Assembly: GCF_900496995.4 (NCBI RefSeq)
Contig: NC_044006.1
Location: forward strand, 22,900,214-22,964,213
Length of the DNA: 64,000 nucleotides
Direction of reading: 5' to 3'
Origin: Aquila chrysaetos chrysaetos
Taxonomy: Eukaryota; Chordata; Aves; Accipitriformes; Accipitridae
A program made the position numbers and the translations under genes. Of the stretch, positions 14,626 to 24,109 are shown one piece after another (the stretch's first letter is position 1; each line of letters opens with the position of its first letter). The notes below the pieces were generated by a model. The model was not told where the DNA came from. It did no database searches and saw only the letters and a list, made by a program, of their open reading frames with translations.

Positions 14626-15872
14626 CCCAGACAGAGCCATTAAACCAGCACTTGGATAGGTCCTGCTGGAACAATTCCAGTGTTGCTCCTTTCCCCTGGC
14701 AATCAGCTTCAACTTACTTTTCTGTTTTCAAAGCAGGGTTTGATTTCGCTTTTTTCCAACTGCCTCGGGATGGCAACTTTGCCCGACGTCGGCGCCCATG
14801 TGGGAGACGGAAGGCGGCCCACGGTTCAGCCGGCATACCTCAGAGTTCGCGGCTTGTGCCTCGCCATCCCCGTCACCTCGGAGACTCACCCCACCGAGGC
14901 AGAGGGGTGCGGCAGGCCACAACACCCCTCAGACACCAGTCATGCTCCAGGCCACGACAGCAGCTTTCCTCACGCCCGGGGCCCTCAGCTCGGGAGCCGT
15001 TGGGCATGAGGAGCCATTGGCCGCGTTCCCGACCCCGCGCTGAGGAGCTGCCGGCAGCTTGGCTTTTTTCCCCTCTCCAATCCTCCTGCCATGAGATTTC
15101 ATGACATTTCAGTGAATTTATTTCTCTCGTGAAGTCGCCCGACGTCGGGCTGGGCCGCCCCGGGGGAAGGCGGGCGGGAAGGCGGGGGGCGGTGCGGCCT
15201 CTGCCGGCCGCCGCGGGAAGAGCAGCGGGAGCCCCGGCCTGGCCCGGGGCGGCGTGGCCGAGGCGAGCACGGAGCCCGGGCGGCGTACCAGGGGCGACGT
15301 GTGGGCAGCACCGGCTGGGAGGGGGGTGACAAGATGGAGAAGAAGCGCAGTTCCTGCAGTTCCCTCCCCAGCGCTGGGTCCCGAGTCACGGCTGCTCCAG
15401 GAGGCGGCTCGGGGCTGCGCTGCGGGGGAGGCACGGGCGGGTATTTCACGGCCGCGGGCAGGGCTACCTCAGCGGGCCCTCCCGGGCGTGGCAAGCGTCC
15501 GTCCCGCCACGGCCTCGTCGCGGCGGCCCGGGCAGCCGGAGCTTGAGGAGATTTCCTCCCCTCCCCGACAAGGAGGAGGCAGGAGGGAGGGAAGGCGGCT
15601 GAGGCGGCTCCGCGCCGCGCAGAGGGCTGCGGGGAGCCGGCGGGGAGGAGCGGAGCGAGGGACGGGGCAGCGGTCCCTGCAGCGGCCGCGGGAGACTTGT
15701 AGCTCCGGGGGGTCGGTGCGGCAGAACCACGTCGAAGGCGTCCCCATCTCCATCCCGGCTTTCCTGGGCGGGGGGGGGGGGAATCATCCTTGGCTTTGTG
15801 GTTTGCGTCTGTTTTTTTAAATAAAATGACCGCCCCGTCTTCCTGAACAGAAGCCAACGGGAGGGCGTTTGT

Positions 15873-15890
15873 GCCCCCCCCCCCCCCCCA
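15873..15890. repeat. Poly(C) run in the CpG island
   Basis: A nearly pure run of C, about 340 bp upstream of the inferred CCK start site. Such runs are length-unstable and hard to sequence, so the exact count may be wrong. Confidence 0.85.
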
Positions 15891-16096
15891 AGCTCAGGTC
15901 GCAGGAGGCTGCAGCGAGAGGAACCCAGACCCCCTCAGCGCCGCTACACGCGGTCCGGGCGAGCCCGCCCCGTCTGCCGCAGGCGCGGGCGGGAGCCCCA
16001 CCAGCAGCCTCTCGCCGCGGTATTTGGGCGGCGGCGTGGGTGCTGGGGGTGTGTGTGTGCGCGCATCTCCCCAGTCAGGAGCACTTTTTTAATGCC

Positions 16097-16102
16097 CAGC
16101 TG
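16097..16102 (+). promoter_or_regulatory. CCK: E-box CAGCTG in the CCK proximal promoter
   Basis: CAGCTG lies about 130 bp before the inferred start site. The mammalian CCK proximal promoter is described as having an E-box upstream of a GC box and a CRE/TRE, and the same order is seen here. Function is inferred from position and order. Confidence 0.6.
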
Positions 16103-16121
16103 GCTCGCACCCCACCCCTCC

Positions 16122-16132
16122 CCCCCGCCCCG
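16122..16132 (+). promoter_or_regulatory. CCK: GC box (Sp1-type) in the CCK promoter
   Basis: A CCCCGCCCC-like sequence inside a C-rich stretch between the E-box and the CRE/TRE. It fits an Sp-family site. C-rich sequence is abundant here, so this call is weaker than that of the CRE/TRE. Confidence 0.5.
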
Positions 16133-16158
16133 GTCCGGGCGGCGGGAGGCGGCCCCGG

Positions 16159-16168
16159 CTGCGTCAGA
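16159..16168 (+). promoter_or_regulatory. CCK: CRE/TRE element of the CCK promoter
   Basis: CTGCGTCAGA lies about 70 bp upstream of the inferred transcription start. The mammalian CCK promoter has a combined cAMP/phorbol-ester response element with the core TGCGTCAG at about -80, bound by CREB and AP-1 factors, and this is an exact core match at nearly the same spacing. The gene is therefore probably inducible through cAMP and kinase signalling, as in mammals. Confidence 0.78.
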
Positions 16169-16199
16169 GCCGTGCAAACACCGCCGCCGTGCCCGCCGC

Positions 16200-16207
16200 T
16201 ATTTAAG
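16200..16207 (+). promoter_or_regulatory. CCK: TATA-like box of CCK
   Basis: TATTTAAG stands in GC-rich surroundings, so it is unlikely to be there by chance. It predicts a transcription start about 25-30 bp downstream, near 16228-16232, which fits a short first exon ending at 16301. Confidence 0.75.
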
Positions 16208-16229
16208 GGGCCGAGGCTGAGTCGCCCCT

Positions 16230-16301
16230 AACTTTCCTGCCTGGGCACCCAGGGACCTCGCTCCCTCCTCGGGTCCGACCTCGGGAAAGCGCAGCGGAAA
16301 G
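16230..16301 (+). other. CCK: CCK exon 1 (5' UTR, non-coding)
   Basis: The start is inferred from the TATA-like box. The end is set by a good donor, AAAG|GTAGGA at 16301/16302. There is no ATG in the exon, which agrees with the non-coding first exon known for CCK genes. Intron 1 then runs 16302-17489 (1188 bp). Start precision is about 5 bp. Confidence 0.75.
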
Positions 16302-17489
16302 GTAGGAAGGACCCGTCACCCCTCCTCCGACTGCACCTCTGCTGGGGGGGGTGTGGGGGAGCGAAATGGGGGTGTCCAGGCGCTTACCTGTGCGGCGGCT
16401 CCGAAGGCATCCCGCCGTTTGCTGGAGGAGAGGCAGCCGGGTCCGGAGGGGGAGAGGACTTGAGGTGGCTGCTCCCAGCACCCCAATACTCAAAACCGTC
16501 GTATTTTATGCATGGCAATTGTTTTCTGTCTAGTGTATGTGGTGGGCAAATAAACTTGATTTTCTCCTCTTCTAAAATTAAAAGGTTACGTTCGGTATAC
16601 TGTTCAGAAACTCGAACGATTCAAAAACTCTCATATAGCTAATTCATGTATATTTACAAATGGAAATTACCCCTGTACCATTAAGTAATAGGAAGCTTGT
16701 TTCTCCTAATAACTGAGGGTAATTTCTCTGTTTCCAGAAAAATACTATTTCGGCTTATACGATCAAACAGTCTAGTAAAGTGACATCGTTTTGTCCAGTA
16801 CTTGTTTAAGGAAGCGGTAAAAAATTGGTTACATTTGAATTCTCTGTTTTATATGAAGATTATTGTTAAGTTGCACATTATATCTTACAGCTTTTAACTA
16901 AACAGCTTTCACCACCCCACCTATTAGATCAAATGCTTGGGGGAGTGTTAGATTTTGTTTTTTCTTTCCTTGGGACAAGTTTTTGTTTTTCTGTGTGTGA
17001 TGAGATGAAACCTCTTGAACACTGAAGTTCAAACCAATGAAGGTTGGTAGAATAAAGGCTCTTCATAGAACTTGTCAGAACTGAGTATTTGTAATAGCAG
17101 TTTTTAGTACAACAGCAAAATGCTGAAATGTTTGAATCCTGAGATTTTTCACAGAGCTGGACTTATATCCCTTAAGTTTTAATGAAATACAGCTTCCAAA
17201 AAAGAAAAGCAAATAAGAATTTAGTAGATCAGGGAGACATAACACATACTACAGTGAATTAATTTTGTTCCTTCCAGTGTATCTTCCTCTTATCAAGGGA
17301 TATTTAACTATTCATGTACATGTTTTCCAGCTTAAGACAGATCCCACAGTTACCTGCATTAAAAAAAACCCCCAGCACAGACCTAGTTTGCTCAGAAACC
17401 AGCACCCCCAATGGAAGATGGGGGTAGGGACAATATACAATGCAGTAAATCTGGTCATTTTAACAGCCTATCATTCCTTTTCTCCCCAG
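16302..17489 (+). other. CCK: CCK intron 1
   Basis: GT at 16302 and AG at 17488-17489 preceded by a pyrimidine tract. The first 180 bp lie in the CpG island and the rest is AT-rich. No repeat or other gene was recognised inside. Confidence 0.75.
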
Positions 17490-17491
17490 CA

Positions 17492-17747
17492 ATGTACAGC
17501 AGTACATGCATCTGCGTGTTCCTTGCTGTGCTCTCAGCGAGCTCTTTCGGACAGCAGACTGTGGGCTCGCACAATGGGAATCCACTGGCTGCTGAGCTTG
17601 AGCAGAGCTTGACAGAACGTCACCGGCACATCCGTGCCCCTTCATCTGCTGGCCCGCTGAAATCCATGCCACGGCTGGATGGAACCATTGACCAAAGAGC
17701 TAACATCGGTGCTTTGTTGGCCAAGTATCTCCAGCAAGCCAGAAAAG
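17492..17747 (+). CDS. CCK: CCK coding exon 1 (signal peptide and propeptide)
   Basis: The exon begins at 17490 after TCTCCCCAG, leaving only two 5' UTR bases before the ATG, as in other CCK genes. It encodes residues 1-85 plus the first base of codon 86. The signal peptide [20 protein letters not shown] is followed by a propeptide ending [11 protein letters not shown]. The donor is AAAAG|GTACTG at 17747/17748. Reading past it meets a stop within four codons, so splicing is required. Confidence 0.97.
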
Positions 17748-20700
17748 GTACTGGTTAGAGCGTACTTACTGTGCTACTTCTGTGGCAGTGGAATTTCCTG
17801 CAGGGATGCCTAGATGTTAAGATAACCCTGTCATCATCTAGCATGAATTCCTAGAGAAGGCAGGATGTAGATTTTGCCTGGTTATTCCTGAAGTAACAGA
17901 GCATTCTCTTATTTACTGCAGAACTCCTCCCCAAAGAGATTTGTACATAGCAGCCACTGACTGAGAGCTGCGTACAGGTAACTGAAGAAAATGTAACCTA
18001 CCTCTCAGGCCATAGTTCAGCTTTTATTTTTAACTTCCTATTTTCATAGCCTTATAATAATTTTGGCATTATTTTCAGCATGTTGTATCTTAGATAAAAT
18101 ACAGGAATTGCATTTTCTTCAAACTTTTTCATTTAGTTAACCTCCTCCCTCCCTTTTTTAAGTTAGAAGAGCAGGAGAACTTTTCTGAGGATGAATACAG
18201 ACCAAATGGCTAACCTTACCTCAGCCAGAAATACCTGTACAAGGGAAATCTTCTCAGTATTGGATTTTTCATGTGTTTGCTCCCAGAGGAAGTTACGAAA
18301 GTGTGAAAGATCAGAATTCACATTTCTGAACAGAATAATTAAAAGCAGTGATACGTAAAAGCACCTCTGCTTCAAAACATGTCAATTCCTGTCAGGTTTT
18401 TGGTCTCAGGCAGCCTGGGAACCCAATCTTGCAGTTACTTAAAACCCCCATGGCATTGTGTTTGTAACAAGGGCATGAAGCACCGGTAGAGTAGTGATAT
18501 TAAAGTGGTTCATTCTTATCACGTGATTTATTAGTCACTTGGGGAAACAATTGTATTACGTACATGAGCTAGCAAGGGAAAGAGTAAAGCTGTCCCTGTC
18601 AACATCTTACAGTATATGTTTTACATAGACAGAAACACATGCCATCTGTGCTGCCGGTAAAAATGATGGATCACAATCATTGACCACTGAAACTCCCCCC
18701 AAGAAAACATTTTTCCTTTTGAACTGTCTCGTCTCTGTATTGCTTTGTATCTCAATAGAGTAACACCATGGGCAGACGAATTGCTTTGGCCTTTTGACTG
18801 CCAACCTCAACAAAAGCCACTACACAAACCTTGTTTACTTGTGATGGCTTCACTCTAGTCTATCCCCTGTACTACAGGGGAAGAGGACATCTGAGAAGAA
18901 AAGAGGGCTTGAGGGGAAGGCAGTAATTAGGATTACCTGGACATACAGACATTGAGAAATTAATTCACTCCCAGCTCCAGACTGTGCTTAGGATAAAAGT
19001 CACTTTATGTAAGTAAGCTTTCTCCTTTCCTGTCTCTCCCCACAACCTTATGCAGACCATTTAACCTTCCCCTCCTGACAGCCTCACTGCTGACCTCTAT
19101 GCAAAGCAAAATACTATTCTTATTTTTGATGGCAATCTGCAATGAAGAGAGGCCACGTGCATTTTTATGCATTTCATATGCAGCCATACACATTCATCTG
19201 TGTACACACAACAGAGCCAAATCAGAAACAACAGGAAAAGAACCACTCTTAATACAGTCTGAGAGACTTCATCTCATGTTACCAATTTGCACAATATCCA
19301 TTAAGGAACTTCTTTTAGCAGTTCACATAATCTAATGGAAAGAGAATTCAGATACAAAATTCCACAATTCAGTGCTACAGTTAAAGCTGTTACTGAGTAA
19401 GAATGTTATTGCAGGAGTCTACAAAGCAGAATCCTCATTGCCTTTCCCAAGTGTAGTCATTGTTACCCACCTACATGGAAACTGAACTCCTCTAGTTTAT
19501 GTAGCCATTATATTCTCTTAAATATCTGGCTGACATTTCCAAATAGCTTAACCAGATGAAGTGAAAAAAACACTTTGGATTTAAGATGTCTTTTTGCTAA
19601 GTATTAATATGAGGGAGAATTTCCTGCATACATATTAATTGACATATATAATTAATGCTACAAAGTGACTGTTAGCAGATGATGGGATTCTTGTGACGTG
19701 ACTGGGCTAGCTGAACTCTAGTTTGTAGATGTAGTTGCTAGTAACAGAAGAGAAGATTCACAGGGACAAAACAGTATTTACTTAATTTATAACAATACAG
19801 ACAGTGTTCCTATCAAAACATTATATTCTCATTTAACACAGAAGTTCTGGGCAGTACTTCAGAAATCTCTGCAGAACACTCAACATCTACTGTATTAGTC
19901 ACTTTTAACCTGTCTAAACCATAATACTCACTGGAAAACTCCATCTAGGGGGAAAGACAGTCTGGGCATTTGCTAGTGTTAGCAGTCAGCAGTGATGGCA
20001 TTTGCCCTTGTGATTAATAGAAAGGCTGATTTTGGACAATATTTCCAGTTAAAACGGAGAGAGAGTTAAATTCTCTCAAGGACTTAGGGCTAGGTGGTGG
20101 CCTCATAGCCAAACTGCTACAATTTTGAATATGCTTGCTGTACCTTGATTCTGCAGTATCCACAGACATCTCTGGTGGTTTGAGGAAAGGTAGTTAAGGT
20201 GCTGTTAAGAAATTAATTTTACTGTTTGTGACCCTTAGCTTTCAATTAATTTCACCTGCAGGCTTTCAGCATGAACCTGGCACCGTGTAGAAGAGATGTT
20301 GTAGCTGTCAAGTCAGTGACATGCACATTTACTATCCTCTAAGGAGCCCTTGCCAGTCTAGACCATAATGGCACCAGGGAAGCCCACAGGTCACTGCAGG
20401 CTCAGAAGTCTCTTAAATACCAACATCTAAGTGATGGTTCTGTGCTGTTTTAGCCCTGTCTGATTAGGGTGCCAAGAAGCCATTCTCATCAACTTAATTC
20501 TGTATTTTGAATTATGAATGTGAATTTCATGGGGTTTGAGCGTTTAATGGTAGGCATTTTTTTCTAGAGATAATGACATTTTTTGTCATTTTTTTTTAGG
20601 TAGATATCTAAAACATGGCTGGTTTCTTTTTTTGGTACCTTTAACTCTCCTATCCCCCTGCAACCACTAACAAAACAATGCAGTTGGTTTTATTTTTAAT

Positions 20701-22005
20701 GGATCATGCTCATTATAAATCATTACATGAGGAAAACCTTGAAATACAAAAGCAGAGAGTTACCAAGGGTTTCTTCAAAGCACAAGACACTGTAAGCAAG
20801 GCAATTGTGTAGATTTGGATTTGTGGGCTTTGATTTGGGCTTCTTTTCCTTTTTGATCAGTTTGAGTGTTCCTCAAGCATCAGTCTGCATTGAATACTAA
20901 TATATTGAATCTGTTCCTTCCTTACTCAAGGCTTAAGCTCAATCTAATTATTGGCATATGTCAATTTTGGCTGTTTTCAGGGAGTACAGAGACAAGTAAT
21001 TTACCTTTCCTGCATTTTTAGTTACACAATGTGATGATGTCAAAACAGAGGATTACAGCCCTTTTTTAAAACCATAAATTCTCCTTGCAAATAGTTTGTG
21101 CCTCTGATGCCTTAAGCAATGAAGACAGGAAGGATAAGGCAAGATCAGAGATCAGCATCCAACCCTGCTGTGAAAGGAATTAGGAAAGCTTGGGATAAGC
21201 AATGAAAACGTCACTGACATCGTAATAAGCCCTGTATAATTCCAGCAATAGACATCTCTAGCTATAAATTCCAGACACACCTTTCTCCATTTCAGGACTA
21301 TTCCCACTTCTCCACAAAACCTGGGATTCATAACACTACCCCACTTGTTACGGGGTTTGCACTGTAAGAGCTCCTGTACTTACATTTATGTGTCTTCAAG
21401 CGGCACGGGACTGTGGTGGAGTCCTATCTTAGGCCTGAGTCTGCTGTCACACAGAGTTATTTTGCACATAGAGCAACTCTCCCACTACCAGCAAGCAAGG
21501 GTGTGGTCTTACAGGAAGAGTGAGAAATGGTTTGGATTTTCTCTCTCCAGTGAAATAGGAAGGAAAAAGGAGAAATGCACCCATATTCCTTCCTGGCAGC
21601 CAGGAGCAGAATGCTCCTGCAGCAGGAGGGAGAAAATGATCTGTTTAGTTTACAATAAAAAAACCCAAGCCACTTTCAGGACATTACCCATAAAGTTTCT
21701 ATGACGTTTTCCCCAATGACTTGACAGTGGTGTTACATGGTCTTTATTAAGTTAACCAGTTTCAACTATTGCAGACATCTGCTAATGAGTACAAAACAGA
21801 TCAGAAAATGGATTAATCTGAAAAATGTGTCCACTTACTCCCTGCTCTCCCAAACGCTTTTTCTTTAGGTCCCACTGGAAGGCTCTCAGTTATGGGAAAC
21901 AGAGTACAGAGCATTGATCCTACACACAGGATAAATGACAGAGACTACATGGGCTGGATGGATTTTGGACGCCGCAGTGCTGAAGAATACGAGTACTCTT
22001 CCTAA
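17492..22005 (+). CDS. CCK: Preprocholecystokinin (complete, two coding exons)
   Basis: CCK is the precursor of cholecystokinin, the secreted gut and brain peptide that triggers gallbladder contraction, pancreatic secretion and satiety through the CCK1 and CCK2 receptors. The coding sequence joins 17492-17747 and 21869-22005 (393 bp, 130 residues), the usual avian length. Residues 1-20 form a hydrophobic signal peptide. Residues 111-118 read DYMGWMDF, the CCK-8 core with the tyrosine that is sulfated in the family. It is followed by the amidation glycine 119 and the dibasic R120-R121, then a tail with two acidic-flanked tyrosines (EEYEY) typical of the CCK propeptide. Monobasic sites at R90, R106 and R110 allow the longer forms. 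The split glycine codon 86 joins the exons in frame. No defect is seen. Confidence 0.98.
17748..21868 (+). other. CCK: CCK intron 2
   Basis: A 4121-bp intron bounded by GT at 17748 and TTTCTTTAG at 21868. I saw no exon-like sequence or recognisable transposon inside. Its AT-rich open frames have no motif. Confidence 0.85.
21869..22005 (+). CDS. CCK: CCK coding exon 2 (mature hormone)
   Basis: Encodes the end of codon 86 to residue 130 and the stop TAA at 22003-22005. It carries the biologically active end: the octapeptide at 21943-21966, the amide-donor glycine at 21967-21969 and two arginines at 21970-21975, then SAEEYEYSS. All residues needed for receptor binding, sulfation and C-terminal amidation are present. 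Confidence 0.98.
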
Positions 22006-22250
22006 AGAATAGCAAACTATAGCAACAGAAAAAAAAAAAATCACACTCCCATGTCTGTACAGAAAGAGAAAAATTAATTTGTTGTTCTCTTTGAATCAGT
22101 GTTTTAAAATATATCATGTATTTGATGTAAATTTGTCTGTAAGACTATACAATGCAATATATACGTATGCAGAATTTTCCAGAAAATATTTTCTTTCTTT
22201 TGTTGTTTCTCATACATTGATATTATATTAAAATGATTTCACTTATCCCT
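22006..22250 (+). other. CCK: CCK 3' UTR
   Basis: AT-rich, with a 12-A run near 22029-22040, and ending a short distance after the ATTAAA signal at 22227. The length of roughly 245 bp is inferred from that signal. The true cleavage site may differ by tens of bases. Confidence 0.65.
22227..22232 (+). promoter_or_regulatory. CCK: CCK poly(A) signal ATTAAA
   Basis: ATTAAA, the commonest variant hexamer, lies 222 bp after the stop codon, and a T-rich, GT-containing stretch (CTTCTTGTCCTGTC) follows. No canonical AATAAA lies closer to the stop. Confidence 0.7.
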
Positions 22251-23167
22251 TCTTGTCCTGTCACTGCATGTTGCTGGGTGTCTTAATATACAGAGAGGCA
22301 GGAAAATGCCTTCATCCTGCAGTGTAGATACATTCCGTGTGTTGAGTAGTCAGACAAACGAGCCACTTCTCAGAGAAATCTTGTGTCAGTCCCAATAGCT
22401 ATGAACTGTAAGGGGAACTTGTCCAAATACAAATGCAACAGCACAATACTGCCAGAAAAGGCCACCTATCTTCATGGTGACCCCGTTTGTAAAGGACTGA
22501 GTTATACACCAAGCCCACATGTTCAAAGTAAATAGGCAGCAGTGCTAAAACTAAGAAAAAGAGGAATGATACCGACATGTTTCATCTTCCTGGCTTATTT
22601 TTTTTATGTTGTGAACTAAATGTGAAAGTTCTGCTGACGGCTACGAATCACAGAATAAAGAGAGCATTCCCTGCCTCATGGTGAGCCAAGCGTTCATTTG
22701 GGGAGGGGGTGAGGACCGTTCCCTGAACAGAGCAGAAGATGATCCTGAAGGGTAAGGAGATATCAGAGCAGTCTCTAGTCACAGTGTCCTACAAGGAAAC
22801 GGGGCGCTCCCGACTATCGCAGAGGCAGCCTGGCTGAGTTATCGCCCACTGGCATGGGGAGAAGGAGGGAGATTGTGCCCAGCCCCTACCTGGCATGAAG
22901 CAAGGCAGAGAGCCCCACACTTGCAGCTGGGGAGCGATCCCTGCTTGTGCAAAACCAGCACACTGGGGACTGACCAGTGAGTCCCCTCGCAGTCATTCCT
23001 GCTAGCCAGTGGGCAGGCTGCAAAAAGTATTTTACCTGCACTCTCCTCCTTCACCCCTCCTGTGGCTCCTGGGTCTGCTTCAGCAGCTGGTTCTCACATC
23101 TAAGGAATTCCCCAAACTGAAAAATCAGGTGATTTTGCATTGCGTAATTCACAGAACTGTGTGTCCG
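22251..23167. other. Intergenic DNA after CCK
   Basis: No gene or repeat family recognised. GC content climbs toward 23 kb, ahead of the C-runs and the LTR-like sequence. Confidence 0.5.
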
Positions 23168-23168
23168 T

Positions 23169-23199
23169 CCCCCCCCCCCCGTGTCCCCCCCCCCCCCCC
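23169..23199. repeat. Two poly(C) runs split by GTGT
   Basis: Twelve C at 23169-23180, then GTGT, then fifteen C at 23185-23199. The complementary strand is G-rich. Likely length-unstable. It might mark the beginning of the LTR-like sequence that follows. Confidence 0.85.
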
Positions 23200-23319
23200 G
23201 AACGTGTGCATTAATAAGAAAAGGAAGGCATTTGTCGCATGCTGAAAAGCTGGTGCTTGCCAAAGGGGAGAGGCAGGTGAACGTCTGTGAGAGACTGAAA
23301 GAGTTCATGTCTCAAACAT

Positions 23320-24109
23320 TGTGGTGGGGCAAGTTCTGCTTAAAGACAAGCCCTGCACAGCAAGGAACCAAGGTGAAAAGCCCATCAGCTCAGACATCAG
23401 TAAGAGGAGGGGGAGGGTGTGCTGGAGGGTGCACAGCTCCCTGTTCTGATAAGCTGTTCTGATACAAAGATCAAACAATGGCCACACCATGCAGGGAAGG
23501 AGAAGTTACTCCACAAAGGACCCCCAAGCCCAAAGGCTCACAAACTGCTCATTAACCTGACGAGTTCGGGTGCCCGCCCGAAGGAGGGGCAAGGATGATA
23601 AAAGGACACAAACTGAAGCCCCGGCTGCGCAAGCCCACCAGAACCAGACCCCTCGGCTGACTGAACCAATGCTGGACCCAGGACCGGTGAAATCTTTCTC
23701 TCTTCTTTTTTCTCTCTCTGTCTTCTTCTCTCTTTCCTTTTCCTTTTCCACAATCCCTACACCTCATCCCTTTAAGACATGAAACCGTTGACCAAGTCTG
23801 TGATTAAGAGCGGATCCAGTCACCTCTGGATCCTTCTCTGAGGAGGAGGCTAGAAAGCAAGGGGGTCTGCTCTGAACCTCGTGACTCAACGGGAGGAAGG
23901 ATCTCCTTAATCCCTGAATTGATGTATATGGTTACCCTGGGTTACACAGTTTACAGAAGTAGTCTTATGCCAATATCTGTTGTGAGAAACCCTGACACCT
24001 ACTACCATGCCTCCCCAGTTCAGTTTGCTTCTTTCATGAATGAAATCTTTAACTGATCGTGTGGTGTCGTTTCACCTTAATTTAGCCCATGAGAATTTCG
24101 AATTAAACA
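23320..24109 (+). mobile_element. Probable endogenous-retrovirus LTR (boundaries uncertain)
   Basis: The stretch has the layout of an LTR on the + strand. A TATA-like GATAAAAGG lies near 23595. A GC-rich leader and a long CT-rich tract (23697-23757) follow. An AATGAAATC sequence near 24039, where a degraded AATAAA would sit, precedes a U5-like stretch ending TTAAACA near 24109. Its composition differs from the flanks. I could not find a convincing terminal repeat and target-duplication pair, so both edges are estimates, and an old or truncated copy is possible. No viral coding sequence is visible. Confidence 0.5.

Larger units (their letters stand above)
14770..16480. promoter_or_regulatory. 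CCK: CpG island covering the CCK promoter and upstream flank
   Basis: GC content and CpG frequency rise sharply here against the AT-rich flanks. The right part (about 15.87-16.48 kb) holds the CCK core promoter, first exon and start of intron 1. The left part (about 14.77-15.83 kb) is just as CpG-rich but has no CCK exon that I can place. Long open frames on both strands here come from stop-codon depletion in GC-rich DNA. An unmethylated island of this kind is usual for developmentally regulated vertebrate genes. The left part might hold an alternative first exon or a divergent non-coding transcript, but the sequence alone does not show it. Confidence 0.8.

Noticed and set aside
14595-15104. 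169-residue open frame on the + strand
   Set aside because: It begins in a poly(T)-flanked stretch (poly-Phe) and then runs into low-complexity GC-rich sequence. No recognisable protein or conservation signal.
15099-15857. 252-residue open frame on the - strand in the CpG island
   Set aside because: It is Pro/Ala/Arg-rich with no domain, and several other frames on both strands are open over the same bases. This is the expected effect of few stop codons in GC-rich DNA.
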